Shown here: positions 48,717 through 58,700 of the stretch, in pieces
How the letters are laid out: the number at the start of each line of letters is the position of its first letter
Numbering within the stretch: the first letter of the stretch is position 1
Assembly (NCBI GenBank): GCA_022821275.1
Contig: JAJEDY010000025.1
Coordinates: 1 to 63,082, forward strand
Direction: 5' to 3'
DNA: 63,082 bases
Source of the DNA: Candidatus Latescibacterota bacterium
Lineage (GTDB): Bacteria > Latescibacterota > UBA2968
Program-made: the position numbers and the translations under genes
The notes under the pieces: generated by a model
What the model was told of the DNA's origin: nothing
What the model saw: the letters and a program-made list of their open reading frames with translations, nothing else
Database searches by the model: none

Positions 48717-49274
48717 ATGCCTGAACAAACCCTCCCTTTTGTTTTTGAGACGCCTACGGGCATTCTGAGTGGGCGCGATCGAGGTGAAGTCCTGCTCAAT
48801 CAGCTTATGGCATTTATGCAAACAGCTGATGACGATGCAGTTACGCCTCTCGATTTTGCCAATGTCTCGTTTATCGATATCTCCTGTGCCGACGAGTTGC
48901 TCTGCAAACTCCTCATGCGTATTGGTAGTGGGGAGCTTGGCAATCGCTTTACCTTTATCCAAAATGCCAATGATTCTGTGCGTGAGACCTTCGAGGCCGT
49001 GCTCAAATTGCGCGATCTGGCCGCGCTTTTCAAAGATGACGAAGGCGATATTCATGTGCTCGGGGTACTCAAAACGCCTATTCGAGAAGCCCTTGACGTC
49101 GTTCTCACACAAAAAAAAGGTACGTCTTCCGAGTTTGCCCACGCACTGAGCAAAAATATCAATATTGCATGCAATCGGCTCAATGCCCTTCAAAAAATGG
49201 GCCTCGTGTGCCGCGTGCGCGATGGGAGTGTGCCCGGAGGTGGTCGGCAATTCTTTTATGAATCAATCGTATGA
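48717..49274 (+). CDS. STAS-like plus winged-helix-like protein
   Basis: A 185-residue protein. Residues about 35-110 look like a STAS/DUF4325-type domain (PLDFANVSFIDISCADELLCKLL, then NRFTFIQNANDSVRETFEAV). Residues 120-185 resemble a small winged helix (FAHALSKNINIACNRLNALQKMG, then GGGRQFFYESIV). It opens a plus-strand run with NurA and HerA and could be the regulator or a structural partner. No described family is certain. Confidence 0.65.
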   Translation: MPEQTLPFVFETPTGILSGRDRGEVLLNQLMAFMQTADDDAVTPLDFANVSFIDISCADELLCKLLMRIGSGELGNRFTFIQNANDSVRETFEAVLKLRDLAALFKDDEGDIHVLGVLKTPIREALDVVLTQKKGTSSEFAHALSKNINIACNRLNALQKMGLVCRVRDGSVPGGGRQFFYESIV

Positions 49275-49302
49275 TCCGTAGATTCGCTTCCTGGAGCCTC
49301 TA

Positions 49303-50523
49303 ATGCTCGATTACGGTTTGCTCAAACGCCAGATTGACCAGATGGCGGTTGATGCCAGTACTCTACAAGACGACTTTTTTGCCCGTATTGATCTGGCGTG
49401 TTCTGAAATGGACCGCTGGGGAGATGCCTGGGAGACTCTGGGTATTAAAATTGCGCGCAGTCGCACCTCCTGGCTGGTTGCCCAACTCGGCGGGCCTGTT
49501 ACCGAGGTGTGCCCAAAACCCGATCGCCCAAAAGAACTCACCGTTATTGCCGCCGATGGGTCTCAGATATTCCCCGATCGGCACGAAGTCGCCAATTGTT
49601 TTCTGATCAATATTGGCTATGTCGTCATTCATTACGGCACGGGAGAACGCCCGGTGTTAAACAGCGAACCAACGCTTTTTTACGATGAAGACGACCTCTA
49701 TCAGGAATGGGCGGGCAAACGGAGTCCGATCACCCGTGAAGTCGTTGGCGTGCGGCGCAATGCCATGGAACTCGAAAAGGTGGTCGCCCTCTCTGCCCAG
49801 GCACACGCAGAAGGCCGAACATGTGTCGGGCTGACCGATGGAACGCTGATTTTGTGGATGCTCGAAGGCAAACCCTACGATTTCCGCCGTGAAACCCTCC
49901 AGACCACGCTCGCCGGTTTGGAGCGTTTGCGAGAACTCCGCGTTCCCATTGCCGGGTATATTTCAGATCCCGGCAGTGCCGATGTACTCAATGCCATGCG
50001 CGTGGGTCTTTGTCCCGAGCAGCCCCCCAATTGCGACAAGTGTCCGTGGAAAGCAGCCGAGGCGCAGTATCTTCTCGATCTCGATGGCGATTCCGAACCG
50101 CCTGCGCCCATTCCCTGTGAGCCCATTGCCGGCGTTACCGACGATATGCTGTACGCCCGCAAACTCAAACGCGGCGAGCGCAGTGGCGTTTATCGCAGCG
50201 CGTCTAAAATTCTCGAGGACTACGGTCCCCACCGCATTTGCTTTTTTTACGTACACACGGGTTGGGAAATTGGACGCGTCGAAATTCCCGAATGGGTTGC
50301 CGAAGACCGCGAGTTGCTCGATCTCGTACACGCTACGGTTGTCGATCAGGTCGATAAGGGACGCGGATATCCCGTCGTCTTATCCGAATCCCACGAACGC
50401 GCCGTTGTGCGCGGAGCTGACCGAGACATATTTTTTAAGTTCTTAAAAGACGCTTTTGTCAAAAACAATATCAAAACCGAACAGTCGCTCAAACAACTCA
50501 AAAAAATGGCTGCGGCTGTGTAG
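49303..50523 (+). CDS. nurA: NurA-domain nuclease
   Basis: A 406-residue NurA-type 5'-3' nuclease. The first catalytic segment is LTVIAADGSQIFPDRHE; VGLTDGTLILW carries the second Asp, and the C-terminal VVLSESHERAVVRGADRD completes the RNase H-like core. A cysteine set (LCPEQPPNCDKCPW) inserted in the middle could bind zinc or an iron-sulfur cluster. NurA works with the HerA ATPase, encoded at 51667, in DNA end resection. Confidence 0.85.
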   Translation: MLDYGLLKRQIDQMAVDASTLQDDFFARIDLACSEMDRWGDAWETLGIKIARSRTSWLVAQLGGPVTEVCPKPDRPKELTVIAADGSQIFPDRHEVANCFLINIGYVVIHYGTGERPVLNSEPTLFYDEDDLYQEWAGKRSPITREVVGVRRNAMELEKVVALSAQAHAEGRTCVGLTDGTLILWMLEGKPYDFRRETLQTTLAGLERLRELRVPIAGYISDPGSADVLNAMRVGLCPEQPPNCDKCPWKAAEAQYLLDLDGDSEPPAPIPCEPIAGVTDDMLYARKLKRGERSGVYRSASKILEDYGPHRICFFYVHTGWEIGRVEIPEWVAEDRELLDLVHATVVDQVDKGRGYPVVLSESHERAVVRGADRDIFFKFLKDAFVKNNIKTEQSLKQLKKMAAAV

Positions 50524-50536
50524 AGAGACTATCATC

Positions 50537-50809
50537 ATGGCGACTCAATTTATCCTTACGGATTATATTAACGACCTTATGGCGCAGGCGGAATACGACA
50601 AACTTGAAGACGGTACATTTGGTGGACGTATTCCCGTATGCAAAGGTGTGGTGGCGTTTGCCAATTCGCTTCGCGATTGTGAATCGGAACTTCATTCCAT
50701 ACTTGAAGATTGGATTTTCGTGGGTATTAAGCTTGGACATAGACTTCCTGTAATTAATGATATTGACTTAAACAAGGTGCCCATGTATGAATCGTTGGAC
50801 ACCGTGTAA
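50537..50809 (+). CDS. HicB-like antitoxin
   Basis: The protein is 90 residues from the ATG at 50537. The HicB-like strand pattern is visible: YDKLEDGTFGGRIPVCKGVVAFANSL, then CESELHSILEDWIFVGIKLG. It overlaps the HicA-like gene by 23 bases. The pair is wedged between nurA and the downstream unknown gene of the same operon-like run. Confidence 0.8.
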   Translation: MATQFILTDYINDLMAQAEYDKLEDGTFGGRIPVCKGVVAFANSLRDCESELHSILEDWIFVGIKLGHRLPVINDIDLNKVPMYESLDTV

Positions 50810-51023
50810 ACGTCGCGATTTTATTCGTCGTCTTCGCAGACTCGGATTTGAGGGTCCCTATTCGGGTACACGTCACCAATTTATGACCTATCAAAATCAT
50901 CGATTGTCCATCCCATCCAATTCTGAATACTCTGTTCCACAATTGAGGTTTATGGTCAGAGAAATTGAAGCAATTCTCGAACGCGAAATTACAATGTCAG
51001 ACTGGTACGCCCTTTCACGATAG
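50787..51023 (+). CDS. HicA-like mRNA interferase toxin
   Basis: A 78-residue basic protein with the dsRBD-like HicA pattern: CKRRDFIRRLRRLGFEGPYSGTRHQFMTYQNHRLSIPSN. The catalytic His lies in TRHQFM. The antitoxin gene comes first here (HicB then HicA), the less common order. Confidence 0.82.
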   Translation: MNRWTPCKRRDFIRRLRRLGFEGPYSGTRHQFMTYQNHRLSIPSNSEYSVPQLRFMVREIEAILEREITMSDWYALSR

Positions 51024-51032
51024 AGGTCCCGC

Positions 51033-51629
51033 ATGTCACTCGCGCAACTTGATATAAGTACCGAATATATTGGTGAAATTGTCGAAAGCTCTACTTCGCA
51101 ATTTACTTCTGAAAGCCGAGAGCTAAATGGCGCACCGCCATTTGGGTCCTTTGTCAAGACGCTTGGTGCATTGCCTGTATATGGTCTGGTTTTCAATGTG
51201 TGTACGCATTCTATTGAACCCAACCGACGCGCCACGGCTTATGGGCTTACCGAACAAGAATTGCGCGAAGAGCAACCGCAAATTTTTGAACTTCTCAAGA
51301 CTGAATTTGAAGCTGTTATTATTGGCTATGGTGACGACCGCGGTCCGCAACAGGTCTTGCCTCCGCAACCGCCGGGCATTCACAGCTTTGTTTGTCCCTG
51401 TACCGAATCCGAAATCAAAGCCCTGACCAATAGCGGGGATTTTCTCCGCAGCATTTTATGTGGTAATCGCCTGCCTGCCGACGATCTAATTATCGCCTCA
51501 GTGAGAAATGCATGGGCGGCTCGCGCTTTAGATATGCCCTATTTGGTGGGCATTGGCAAAGACCTGTGTCGCCTGATCCGCGACGACTACGACCGTCTGA
51601 GTTCTATTATGCGGCGGATTTCGCAATAA
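51033..51629 (+). CDS. Unknown protein between HicA and HerA
   Basis: A 198-residue soluble protein of unrecognised family. Residues 1-75 could be a small beta barrel akin to the HAS barrel that opens HerA (EYIGEIVESSTSQFTSESRE, LPVYGLVFNVCTH). The rest is helical (LTEQELREEQPQIFELLKTEFE) with a cysteine pair (FVCPC). Its position directly before herA suggests it is part of the NurA-HerA machine; this is inference. Confidence 0.65.
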   Translation: MSLAQLDISTEYIGEIVESSTSQFTSESRELNGAPPFGSFVKTLGALPVYGLVFNVCTHSIEPNRRATAYGLTEQELREEQPQIFELLKTEFEAVIIGYGDDRGPQQVLPPQPPGIHSFVCPCTESEIKALTNSGDFLRSILCGNRLPADDLIIASVRNAWAARALDMPYLVGIGKDLCRLIRDDYDRLSSIMRRISQ

Positions 51630-51666
51630 GTGTGAAAAGTGAAAGAATGGATGAAAGCTATCTTTT

Positions 51667-53340
51667 ATGAATGATCTCTGGAATAATCTAAACGGTTCAC
51701 CCACTATCCAGGATGGCGGCGAAATCGGCGTTGTCACGCAGGGGTCTTTGACCGAAGGCGTTGAGATGAAGCTCAACCCCTACCGCAGCGTGGAGGACGT
51801 CAAAGCTGGCAAATTTGTGGTTATTGATGGCTACAAAAATCAGTTCTTCTCCATGATCACCGACCTGAGTTTGGATGCGACCAATCCCGAAATTTTGCTT
51901 TATCCGCCGCGAGAGGGCGACCAGTTGTTGCACAGTGTTCTCAATGGGTCCAGCACCTATGTCACCGTTGCCCTGCGCCCCATGCTCATGCTGGAGCAGG
52001 GCGAAGAAATCGTCGATGAACCGCGTCCGGTAAAAACTATTCCCAGTCATTTTTCCAAAGTTGTTGAAGCCGAAGAAGAGGATGTGTCGCGCGTTTTTGG
52101 CAGCGAGGAGAAAGACGACCGTTTTTTCAACATGGGCACGCCGTTGGATATGGATACGCCGGTGTGCATCAATCTCAATCGCTTTGTCGAGCGCAGCAAT
52201 GGTATTTTTGGCAAAACGGGTACGGGTAAGTCCTTTCTCACGCGTCTGGTATTGTGCGGTCTGATCAAAAACAAGAAAGCCGTCAATCTCATTTTTGATA
52301 TGCACAACGAATACGGTTTTCGCGCTATGAAAGAAGGTGGGCAAGGCAATAGCTTTGTCAAGGGCCTTAAGCAGCTTTTTGGGAATCAGGTCGCCCTTTT
52401 TTCTCTCGATCCCGAATCGTCTCGGCAGCGTGGGATTCAACCCGATCACGAGGTGTACATTACCTACGACCAGGTTGCTGTTGAAGATGTTATCGCGTTG
52501 CAAGACGAGCTGCAACTCAATCCCACGGCTTCTGAATCTGCCTATCTCGTTTACGCGATGTACAAAGACCGCTGGCTGCGCCAACTGCTTTCTATTGACG
52601 GTCCCGATGTCGAGCAATTTGCCGATGATATTGGGGCAAATAAAAGCTCGCTTTCCGCACTGCATCGCAAACTCAAACGCCTTGAAACCTTTCCCTTTAT
52701 GGTCAATAGCCTCAACGGAGCCGATGCCGTCGATACGATGATGGACTACATCGACCGTGGCATTCACATTGTGCTCGAGTTTGGTCGGCAGACCGGTATG
52801 CTCGCGTATTTGCTCGTGGCGAATATTCTCTCTCGTCGCATTCACGAACAATACGTTACAAAAAGCGAAAAATTTTACGCCTCGCAAAATCCCGAAGATC
52901 AGCCGCGGCACCTGGTTATCACCATTGAAGAGGCCCACAAGTTTCTCAATCCCGCGACTGCAAGGCAAACTATTTTTGGTACGATTGCCAGGGAAATGCG
53001 TAAATATTATGTTTCGCTTCTCGTGGTTGACCAGCGTCCCTCGGGTATTGACGAAGAAGTGCTTTCACAACTCGGCACAAAAATTACGGCTTTGCTCAAT
53101 GACGAAAAAGACATCCAGGGAGTGCTCACAGGGGTATCTAATGCCAGTGGTTTGCGAAGTGTTCTGGCGAGTCTCGATTCAAAACAACAAGCCCTTGTAT
53201 TTGGGCATGCGGTCCCTATGCCCGTGGTGATCAAAACGCGCGATTACGATGAAATTTTTTACAAAGCGATGGGCGATTTATCCGATGAAGAAAAAATGGA
53301 AAAGGCCGAAGCCGCATCGGCTGCTATTTTTGGCGATTAA
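51667..53340 (+). CDS. herA: HerA-type DNA translocase
   Basis: A 557-residue FtsK/HerA-family ATPase. The HAS barrel is at residues about 10-100 (PTIQDGGEIGVVTQGSL). Walker A is GIFGKTGTGKSFLTR (about residues 178-192), Walker B is VITIEEAHKFLNPAT, and sensor/arginine segments follow (LLVVDQRPSGIDEEVLSQLGTK). It pumps DNA for the NurA nuclease. It ends two bases before the glycosyltransferase gene. Confidence 0.9.
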   Translation: MNDLWNNLNGSPTIQDGGEIGVVTQGSLTEGVEMKLNPYRSVEDVKAGKFVVIDGYKNQFFSMITDLSLDATNPEILLYPPREGDQLLHSVLNGSSTYVTVALRPMLMLEQGEEIVDEPRPVKTIPSHFSKVVEAEEEDVSRVFGSEEKDDRFFNMGTPLDMDTPVCINLNRFVERSNGIFGKTGTGKSFLTRLVLCGLIKNKKAVNLIFDMHNEYGFRAMKEGGQGNSFVKGLKQLFGNQVALFSLDPESSRQRGIQPDHEVYITYDQVAVEDVIALQDELQLNPTASESAYLVYAMYKDRWLRQLLSIDGPDVEQFADDIGANKSSLSALHRKLKRLETFPFMVNSLNGADAVDTMMDYIDRGIHIVLEFGRQTGMLAYLLVANILSRRIHEQYVTKSEKFYASQNPEDQPRHLVITIEEAHKFLNPATARQTIFGTIAREMRKYYVSLLVVDQRPSGIDEEVLSQLGTKITALLNDEKDIQGVLTGVSNASGLRSVLASLDSKQQALVFGHAVPMPVVIKTRDYDEIFYKAMGDLSDEEKMEKAEAASAAIFGD

Positions 53341-53342
53341 AA

Positions 53343-54341
53343 ATGAAACTGATTGTCCAAATTCCCTGTCTCAACGAAGAAGAAACCCTGCCCGCTACGA
53401 TTAACGATATTCCGCGCGAAGTTCCCGGTATTGACAAAGTCGAGATTTTGATCATTGACGATGGTTCTACGGATCGCACGTCTGAGGTCGCGCGCGACCT
53501 CGGTGTGGATCATATTGTCAGATTTCCAAAAAATCGCGGTCTGGGTCATGCATTCAAAACGGGTTTTGACACTTGCCTCAAACTCGATGCCGATATTATT
53601 GTCAATACCGATGGAGATAATCAGTACTGCGGTGCCGATATTGTCGCACTCGTTCAGCCCATTCTCGAAAAGCGCGCCCATATTGTGATTGGCGATCGAC
53701 AGACAGGTGGCATCGGCCATTTTTCTTTTTTTAAGCGATGGCTACAGCGTTTGGGCAGTCGCATTATCAGTCGTCTCGCGCATATTGAGGTGCCCGATGT
53801 CGCCAGTGGTTTTCGCGCCTTTTCACGAGATGCGGCCCTGCATCTGTCGATGTTTACGGATTTTGATCACACTGCCGAGCACGTTGTGCAAGCGGGGCAA
53901 GACCGTCTCGCTGTTGAAACTGTGCCCATTCGCACGAATCCCAAAACGCGCGAATCGCGCCTTTTCAAAAATCCGGGTGTATTTGTTTTTAAGTCGGGCA
54001 TGATCAGTTTGAGGACTTACGCGCGCTACAAAGCACTTCGCATATTTTCTATTTTTGGTGCTGTTGTTTTCGCTTTTGGCACGTTAATTGGTCTCCGATT
54101 TCTCTATTTTTTCTTTTTTACCGATGAAGGCGAACTCCACATTCAATCGCTTATCCTCGCCGCCATCCTCTTGCTCGCCGGATTTCAGATGTTCCTCACC
54201 GGTATTGTCGCCGATCTCATCGCCACCAACCGCGCCCTTCTCGAAGATGTTTCCTCGCGTGTGCGATTTATGGAACTCGGATCAGGATTTTCAAGATTAA
54301 AGGATGAACAGGATGAAAGCGATCAGAATTTTCAGGATTGA
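53343..54341 (+). CDS. GT2 glycosyltransferase (polyprenyl-phosphate sugar transferase type)
   Basis: A 332-residue GT-A enzyme: IVQIPCLNEEETLPATI, ILIIDDGSTDRT, the DxD-type NTDGDNQY, and ASGFRAFSRDAAL. Two C-terminal transmembrane segments (IFSIFGAVVFAFGTLIGLRFLYFFFF, and SLILAAILLLAGFQMFLTG) place it at the membrane. It probably transfers a sugar to a lipid carrier. The last 20 or so residues (beginning GSGFSRLKDEQDES) come from a tandem repeat and are unlike the family, so the original stop was probably earlier. Confidence 0.85.
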   Translation: MKLIVQIPCLNEEETLPATINDIPREVPGIDKVEILIIDDGSTDRTSEVARDLGVDHIVRFPKNRGLGHAFKTGFDTCLKLDADIIVNTDGDNQYCGADIVALVQPILEKRAHIVIGDRQTGGIGHFSFFKRWLQRLGSRIISRLAHIEVPDVASGFRAFSRDAALHLSMFTDFDHTAEHVVQAGQDRLAVETVPIRTNPKTRESRLFKNPGVFVFKSGMISLRTYARYKALRIFSIFGAVVFAFGTLIGLRFLYFFFFTDEGELHIQSLILAAILLLAGFQMFLTGIVADLIATNRALLEDVSSRVRFMELGSGFSRLKDEQDESDQNFQD

Positions 54342-54360
54342 AGGATGAACAGGGTAAGCG
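54280..54360. repeat. Imperfect tandem repeat, about 40 bp x 2
   Basis: Unit 1 (54280-54320) and unit 2 (54321-54360) both read GATCAG(G/A)ATTTTCA then GATT(A/G)AAGGATGAACAGG. It overlaps the end of the GT2 gene and resembles a dispersed intergenic repeat. Confidence 0.75.
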
Positions 54361-54386
54361 GATCGCTATAAAGGTTCGGGGATTAC

Positions 54387-55673
54387 ATGAAAAGTTTTGA
54401 AAAATCCAGGCGTTTGATCGCCGAAGCCTCGCGCTATTTGCCGGGGGGGGTGAACAGCAATTTTCGACTGGGGATGGTTCCCACGCCTCTGGTTTTTGAA
54501 CGGGGCGAAGGGCCGTATCTCTACGATGTGGATGGCAATCGTTTGATCGATTATTATTTGGGTATGGGACCGATGATTTTGGGGCACAATCCAGAACCCG
54601 TGCTGTCTGCTGTTCGAGAACAGCTCGAGTCGGGCATTCTTTTTGCCGGGCAGACGGCGATTGAGCAAGAGGCAGCCAGACTGGTTTGCGATATGGTGCC
54701 ATGCGCGGATCGGGTGCGGTTTAATTGCACGGGTAGCGAAGTGGTGCAGGCGGCTTTGCGTTTGGCACGCGCGGGTACGGGGCGGTCAATAGTGATCAAA
54801 TTTGAGGGGCATTATCACGGCTGGTTTGACAATGTGCTGTGGTCTGTCGCACCCTCGCCCGATCAGTATGGTCCGGTTGATGTGCCCATCCCTATTCCCG
54901 CCAGTGCAGGGCAAGACCTGTTGGCGGGCCGGCATACTGAGGTGCTTCCCTGGAATAATCTGGAGCTTCTGAGTGCGCGCCTGAAACGCGGGGATGTCGC
55001 GGCTGTTATTATGGAGCCTGCGATGTGCAATACCAGTGCGATTTTTCCCGCTGAGGGCTATTTGGAAGGTGTTCGAGAGGTGTGTTCCGATACGGGAACG
55101 GTGCTTATTTTTGACGAGGTGATTACGGGGTTTCGCGTGGCACCTGGCGGCGCGCAGCAATACTTTGGGGTGACGCCCGATCTGGCGACGTTTGGCAAGG
55201 CGATAGCCAACGGGTTTCCAGTTTCGTGTTTGGCCGGGCGGGGCGATTTGATGGATATGCTCGGCGCGGGTGTGATGCACGGAGGCACTTATAATGCCCA
55301 ACCCGCTTCTATGGCCGCGGTGATCGCTACGCTAACCGAGTTGGATAAAGAAGAGACGTTTGACGTGCTCAATGCGCGGGGCAATCGGCTTATGGAAGGT
55401 ATTGCGCGCGCGCTTAATGAGGCCGATATTCAAGCGCGGGTTGCGGGATTGCCGCAGATTTTTCACGTCGGTTTTGGCGTTGATACCTCCGTTGTCGATT
55501 ATCGCAGTTCGCTTTGTGCAGATCGCGAGCAGTATATCAAATTTACAGAGGCACTCCACTACAAAGGCGTGCGCGCGCTGGAGCGAGGCGCGTGGTTTTT
55601 ATCAACAGCGCATACAGATGACGTGATCGATGCGACGATTGAAGCGGTTGCCTGTGTGGCAAAGGATATATGA
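54387..55673 (+). CDS. Class III aminotransferase, glutamate-1-semialdehyde aminomutase-like
   Basis: A 428-residue PLP enzyme. RYLPGGVNSNFR, FNCTGSEVVQAALRLAR, KFEGHYHGWFDN, LIFDEVITGFRVAPGGAQ and the Schiff-base lysine in FGKAIANGFPVSCLAG match the HemL-like group. Whether it is the haem-pathway enzyme or one of the many HemL paralogues used in secondary metabolism cannot be decided; the context does not contain other hem genes. It stands alone before the regulator gene. Confidence 0.82.
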   Translation: MKSFEKSRRLIAEASRYLPGGVNSNFRLGMVPTPLVFERGEGPYLYDVDGNRLIDYYLGMGPMILGHNPEPVLSAVREQLESGILFAGQTAIEQEAARLVCDMVPCADRVRFNCTGSEVVQAALRLARAGTGRSIVIKFEGHYHGWFDNVLWSVAPSPDQYGPVDVPIPIPASAGQDLLAGRHTEVLPWNNLELLSARLKRGDVAAVIMEPAMCNTSAIFPAEGYLEGVREVCSDTGTVLIFDEVITGFRVAPGGAQQYFGVTPDLATFGKAIANGFPVSCLAGRGDLMDMLGAGVMHGGTYNAQPASMAAVIATLTELDKEETFDVLNARGNRLMEGIARALNEADIQARVAGLPQIFHVGFGVDTSVVDYRSSLCADREQYIKFTEALHYKGVRALERGAWFLSTAHTDDVIDATIEAVACVAKDI

Positions 55674-55740
55674 CGATGGATATGAATGTGGGACAGTTGC
55701 GCCTATCCAGCCTTCTCTCACTTTAATAAGGTTCTTTTTT

Positions 55741-58700
55741 ATGATCAAGCCACTTGAACGCACAGGTACCTGGCGAACATATCATATGGATAGTGGCCTG
55801 GCTGGGCTGCGCATTGAACACATCGCCGAGGATAGCAAGGGTTATCTTTGGTTCGCTACCTGGGAGAATGGTGCCAGCCGCTTTGACGGAGATGAGTTCA
55901 AGAATTTGACTGAACAGGACGGTCTTGTTCACAACCAGATTTTTTTTATTTTCGAGGACAGCCAGGAGCGGCTATGGTTCGGTACAATGAGTGGTGTCTG
56001 TTGGTATGACGGTGCAAATTTTCACCATTTGGAGGACGAAGGCATTGCAGGCCGATCCGTGCAGTTCATCTACGAAGATAATAAGGGCCGGATATGGTGT
56101 GGTGGCACTCGTACCCTGGGGTATTACGATGACACCGCTTACCACGACCTGATTCCGCTCTATCTGCAAGACTACGAGCAGCCTCCATCTCCTGAGTGGT
56201 CCAATTATTGTTGGGGTATTACCGAAGATCCACAGGGCTACCTGTGGTTTGGCTTTGACTATCTCATCCGCTTTGATGGCAAATCTTTCGATCGCTACGA
56301 AGAGGAAGAGGGTTTTCCCCGAGATAGAAGCAGCTATGTCGTAGGGCAGAATCATACCGGAAAGGTGTGGATTGGTCGGTTTGGATATCGAGATGGACTC
56401 TGGTGCTATGCCGATGGTACCTTCCAATCTGTTCAGGTCAATTTAGGTGGCGGCCTGCGCAAAATTCAGTGTGATAAGGAAGGGCGGATGTGGTTTTGCA
56501 CCTCGGAAGGGGTATTATACCAGGAAGGTAACGAGTTCAGCAGGTTTACCCCTGCCGATGGCCTACCATATCCGGCGGTTAAAGCTGTGTTTCAGGATTG
56601 CGAGCATCAGCTGTGGTTCGCCACCTGGGGTGGCGTGGGACTTTACGATGCGCATAGTATCAGCATTTTCAACCTCAATGCAGAGTTATCCAAAAACGTG
56701 TGTGATATCTCGCAGATCGTGCAAGACCATCAAGGTAATATATGGGTTGGGTGTGTGTCTCCCCTCTTAACCCCTCTGAGCACAAGTGTCGCCCGTTTTG
56801 ATGGTGAGCACTTTGTATTTTTAGACACCGAGAGGGGTTTTGAGATCAACAACTGTTTCGCCATCTACGAGGACCTTAAGGGATATCTATGGTTCGGCGG
56901 TGGAAATGGTTTGTTTCGCTACGATGGGCAAAAAATAAAAAAAACGAAGATAGCAGCAGATTGGGACGAAAGGAGTATCAGCACAATTACCCAGGATTCG
57001 CAAGGTCAATTCCTTTTTGGCTATTGGGAAAAGGGCTCCATGAGTAACAGAGAAGAGCTTTTGGTCAGCCCATTAAAGATCATTTACCAGCAAGACGATC
57101 AGTTCCAAAGTATCTTTGTAGAGAGCGTGGGAAAAAATACTTTAGACCGCATCGGCACTGTGATCGCCGGACGCAACAGCGAGGTCTATTTTCACCTGGC
57201 CTGTCACAATTTTTCAGTTAGTAACAAGGGCTTCGCTCGCTGGTATCCTGAAGATGGCCTTAAATTTTATGGAATTGAAGATGGCCTGATAGACCGCAAG
57301 GTCACCGACCTGTTATTAGACCGCGCTGGAAACCTGTGGATCGCCACTCAAAGAGGCCTCAGTTGCTTTGATGGTGTTGTCTTTCGCAGCTTTACCACTG
57401 AAGATGGATTGCCGAGCAACCGCATCCGTTGCTTGTTTGAGGATTCTCGAGGCCACCTCTGGCTCGGCACAGACGGGGGTGTGGTTCACTACGATGGTCA
57501 GCTTTTCCAGACCATCAAGTCACCGCATATAGGATCTATTCTTCAGATACTTGAAGATCGTGACGGGAATTTTTGGTTTGGTACTGCCCTGGGTTCTCTG
57601 GTGCGCTACCGTCCGCGACAAATTGAGCCTCTGGTTCGTTTGCTTCAAGTGATTGCCGATCAAGTTTATGAGAACTTAGAGGAACCCATCGTATGTACGA
57701 CGAATCAGCAGGTGATTTTCGAGTACAAGGGTCAAAGTTTTTCGACCCATCCCAGCGATATGCTCTATGTTTACCGCCTGAAGGGCTACGATACAGACTG
57801 GCAACCAGCGACCCGCAATATGCGGGTATATTACTGGAACTTACCACCTGGAGATTACACCTTTCAGGTCAGGGCTGTAGATCGCGACCTCAATTACTCG
57901 GAAATAGCGCAGGTGTATCTCGCGGTAGAGATGGACCCACGTATTAAAGCACTGACCACCACACTCAATAGCAATGGTGAAGATGGCGACGCATTTATCG
58001 GTCAAAGCGAGGCTATACATCAGTTTCAAACCAAACTTATAGAGGTGGCACTCACTGATGTGACGGTGCTAATTCTGGGTGAAACGGGGGTAGGCAAGGG
58101 ATTGGCAGCGCGGGTGCTACACGCACTGAGTCCCCATAGCGATGGTCCTTTTATCCAGGTCAACTGCGGGGCGTTGCCTGAATCGTTGATTGATAGCGAA
58201 CTTTTTGGTCACGAGAAAGGAGCTTTTACCAGTGCAGTATCTCGCAGGCTGGGCAAGGTGGAACTGGCCAGAGGAGGTACGCTCTTTCTCGATGAGATCG
58301 GCGATATGGCTCTGGAAATACAGGCCAGGCTACTGCGCTTGCTGGAAGAGGGCATTTTCGAGCGCGTTGGGGGCAGCGAGATACTTAAGGCGCAGACGCG
58401 TATTGTGATAGCGACCAATCGCAATCTTGAAGAGATGGTCAACGCAAGAATTTTTCGCGAGGATCTCTATTACCGCCTCAATGTCTTTCCGCTCTATTTG
58501 CCACCTCTGCGCGAGCGTAAGGAAGATATACCGCACCTTGCTGAGTTTTTCAAGAATCGCATGGTAGTACATTTGGGCAAGCAAATTGACCACCTGAATT
58601 CCGAGACCATAGAGGTGTTGCAAAACTATCATTGGCCGGGGAATGTGCGGGAACTGGAGCATACGATACAGCGGGCAGTAATCGTATGCGGCGGTTCTCA

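Noticed and set aside
51697-52968. Long open frame (423 codons) antisense to herA
   Set aside because: It mirrors the codon pattern of herA, whose Walker motifs are unambiguous; the antisense protein shows no family pattern and no ribosome site.
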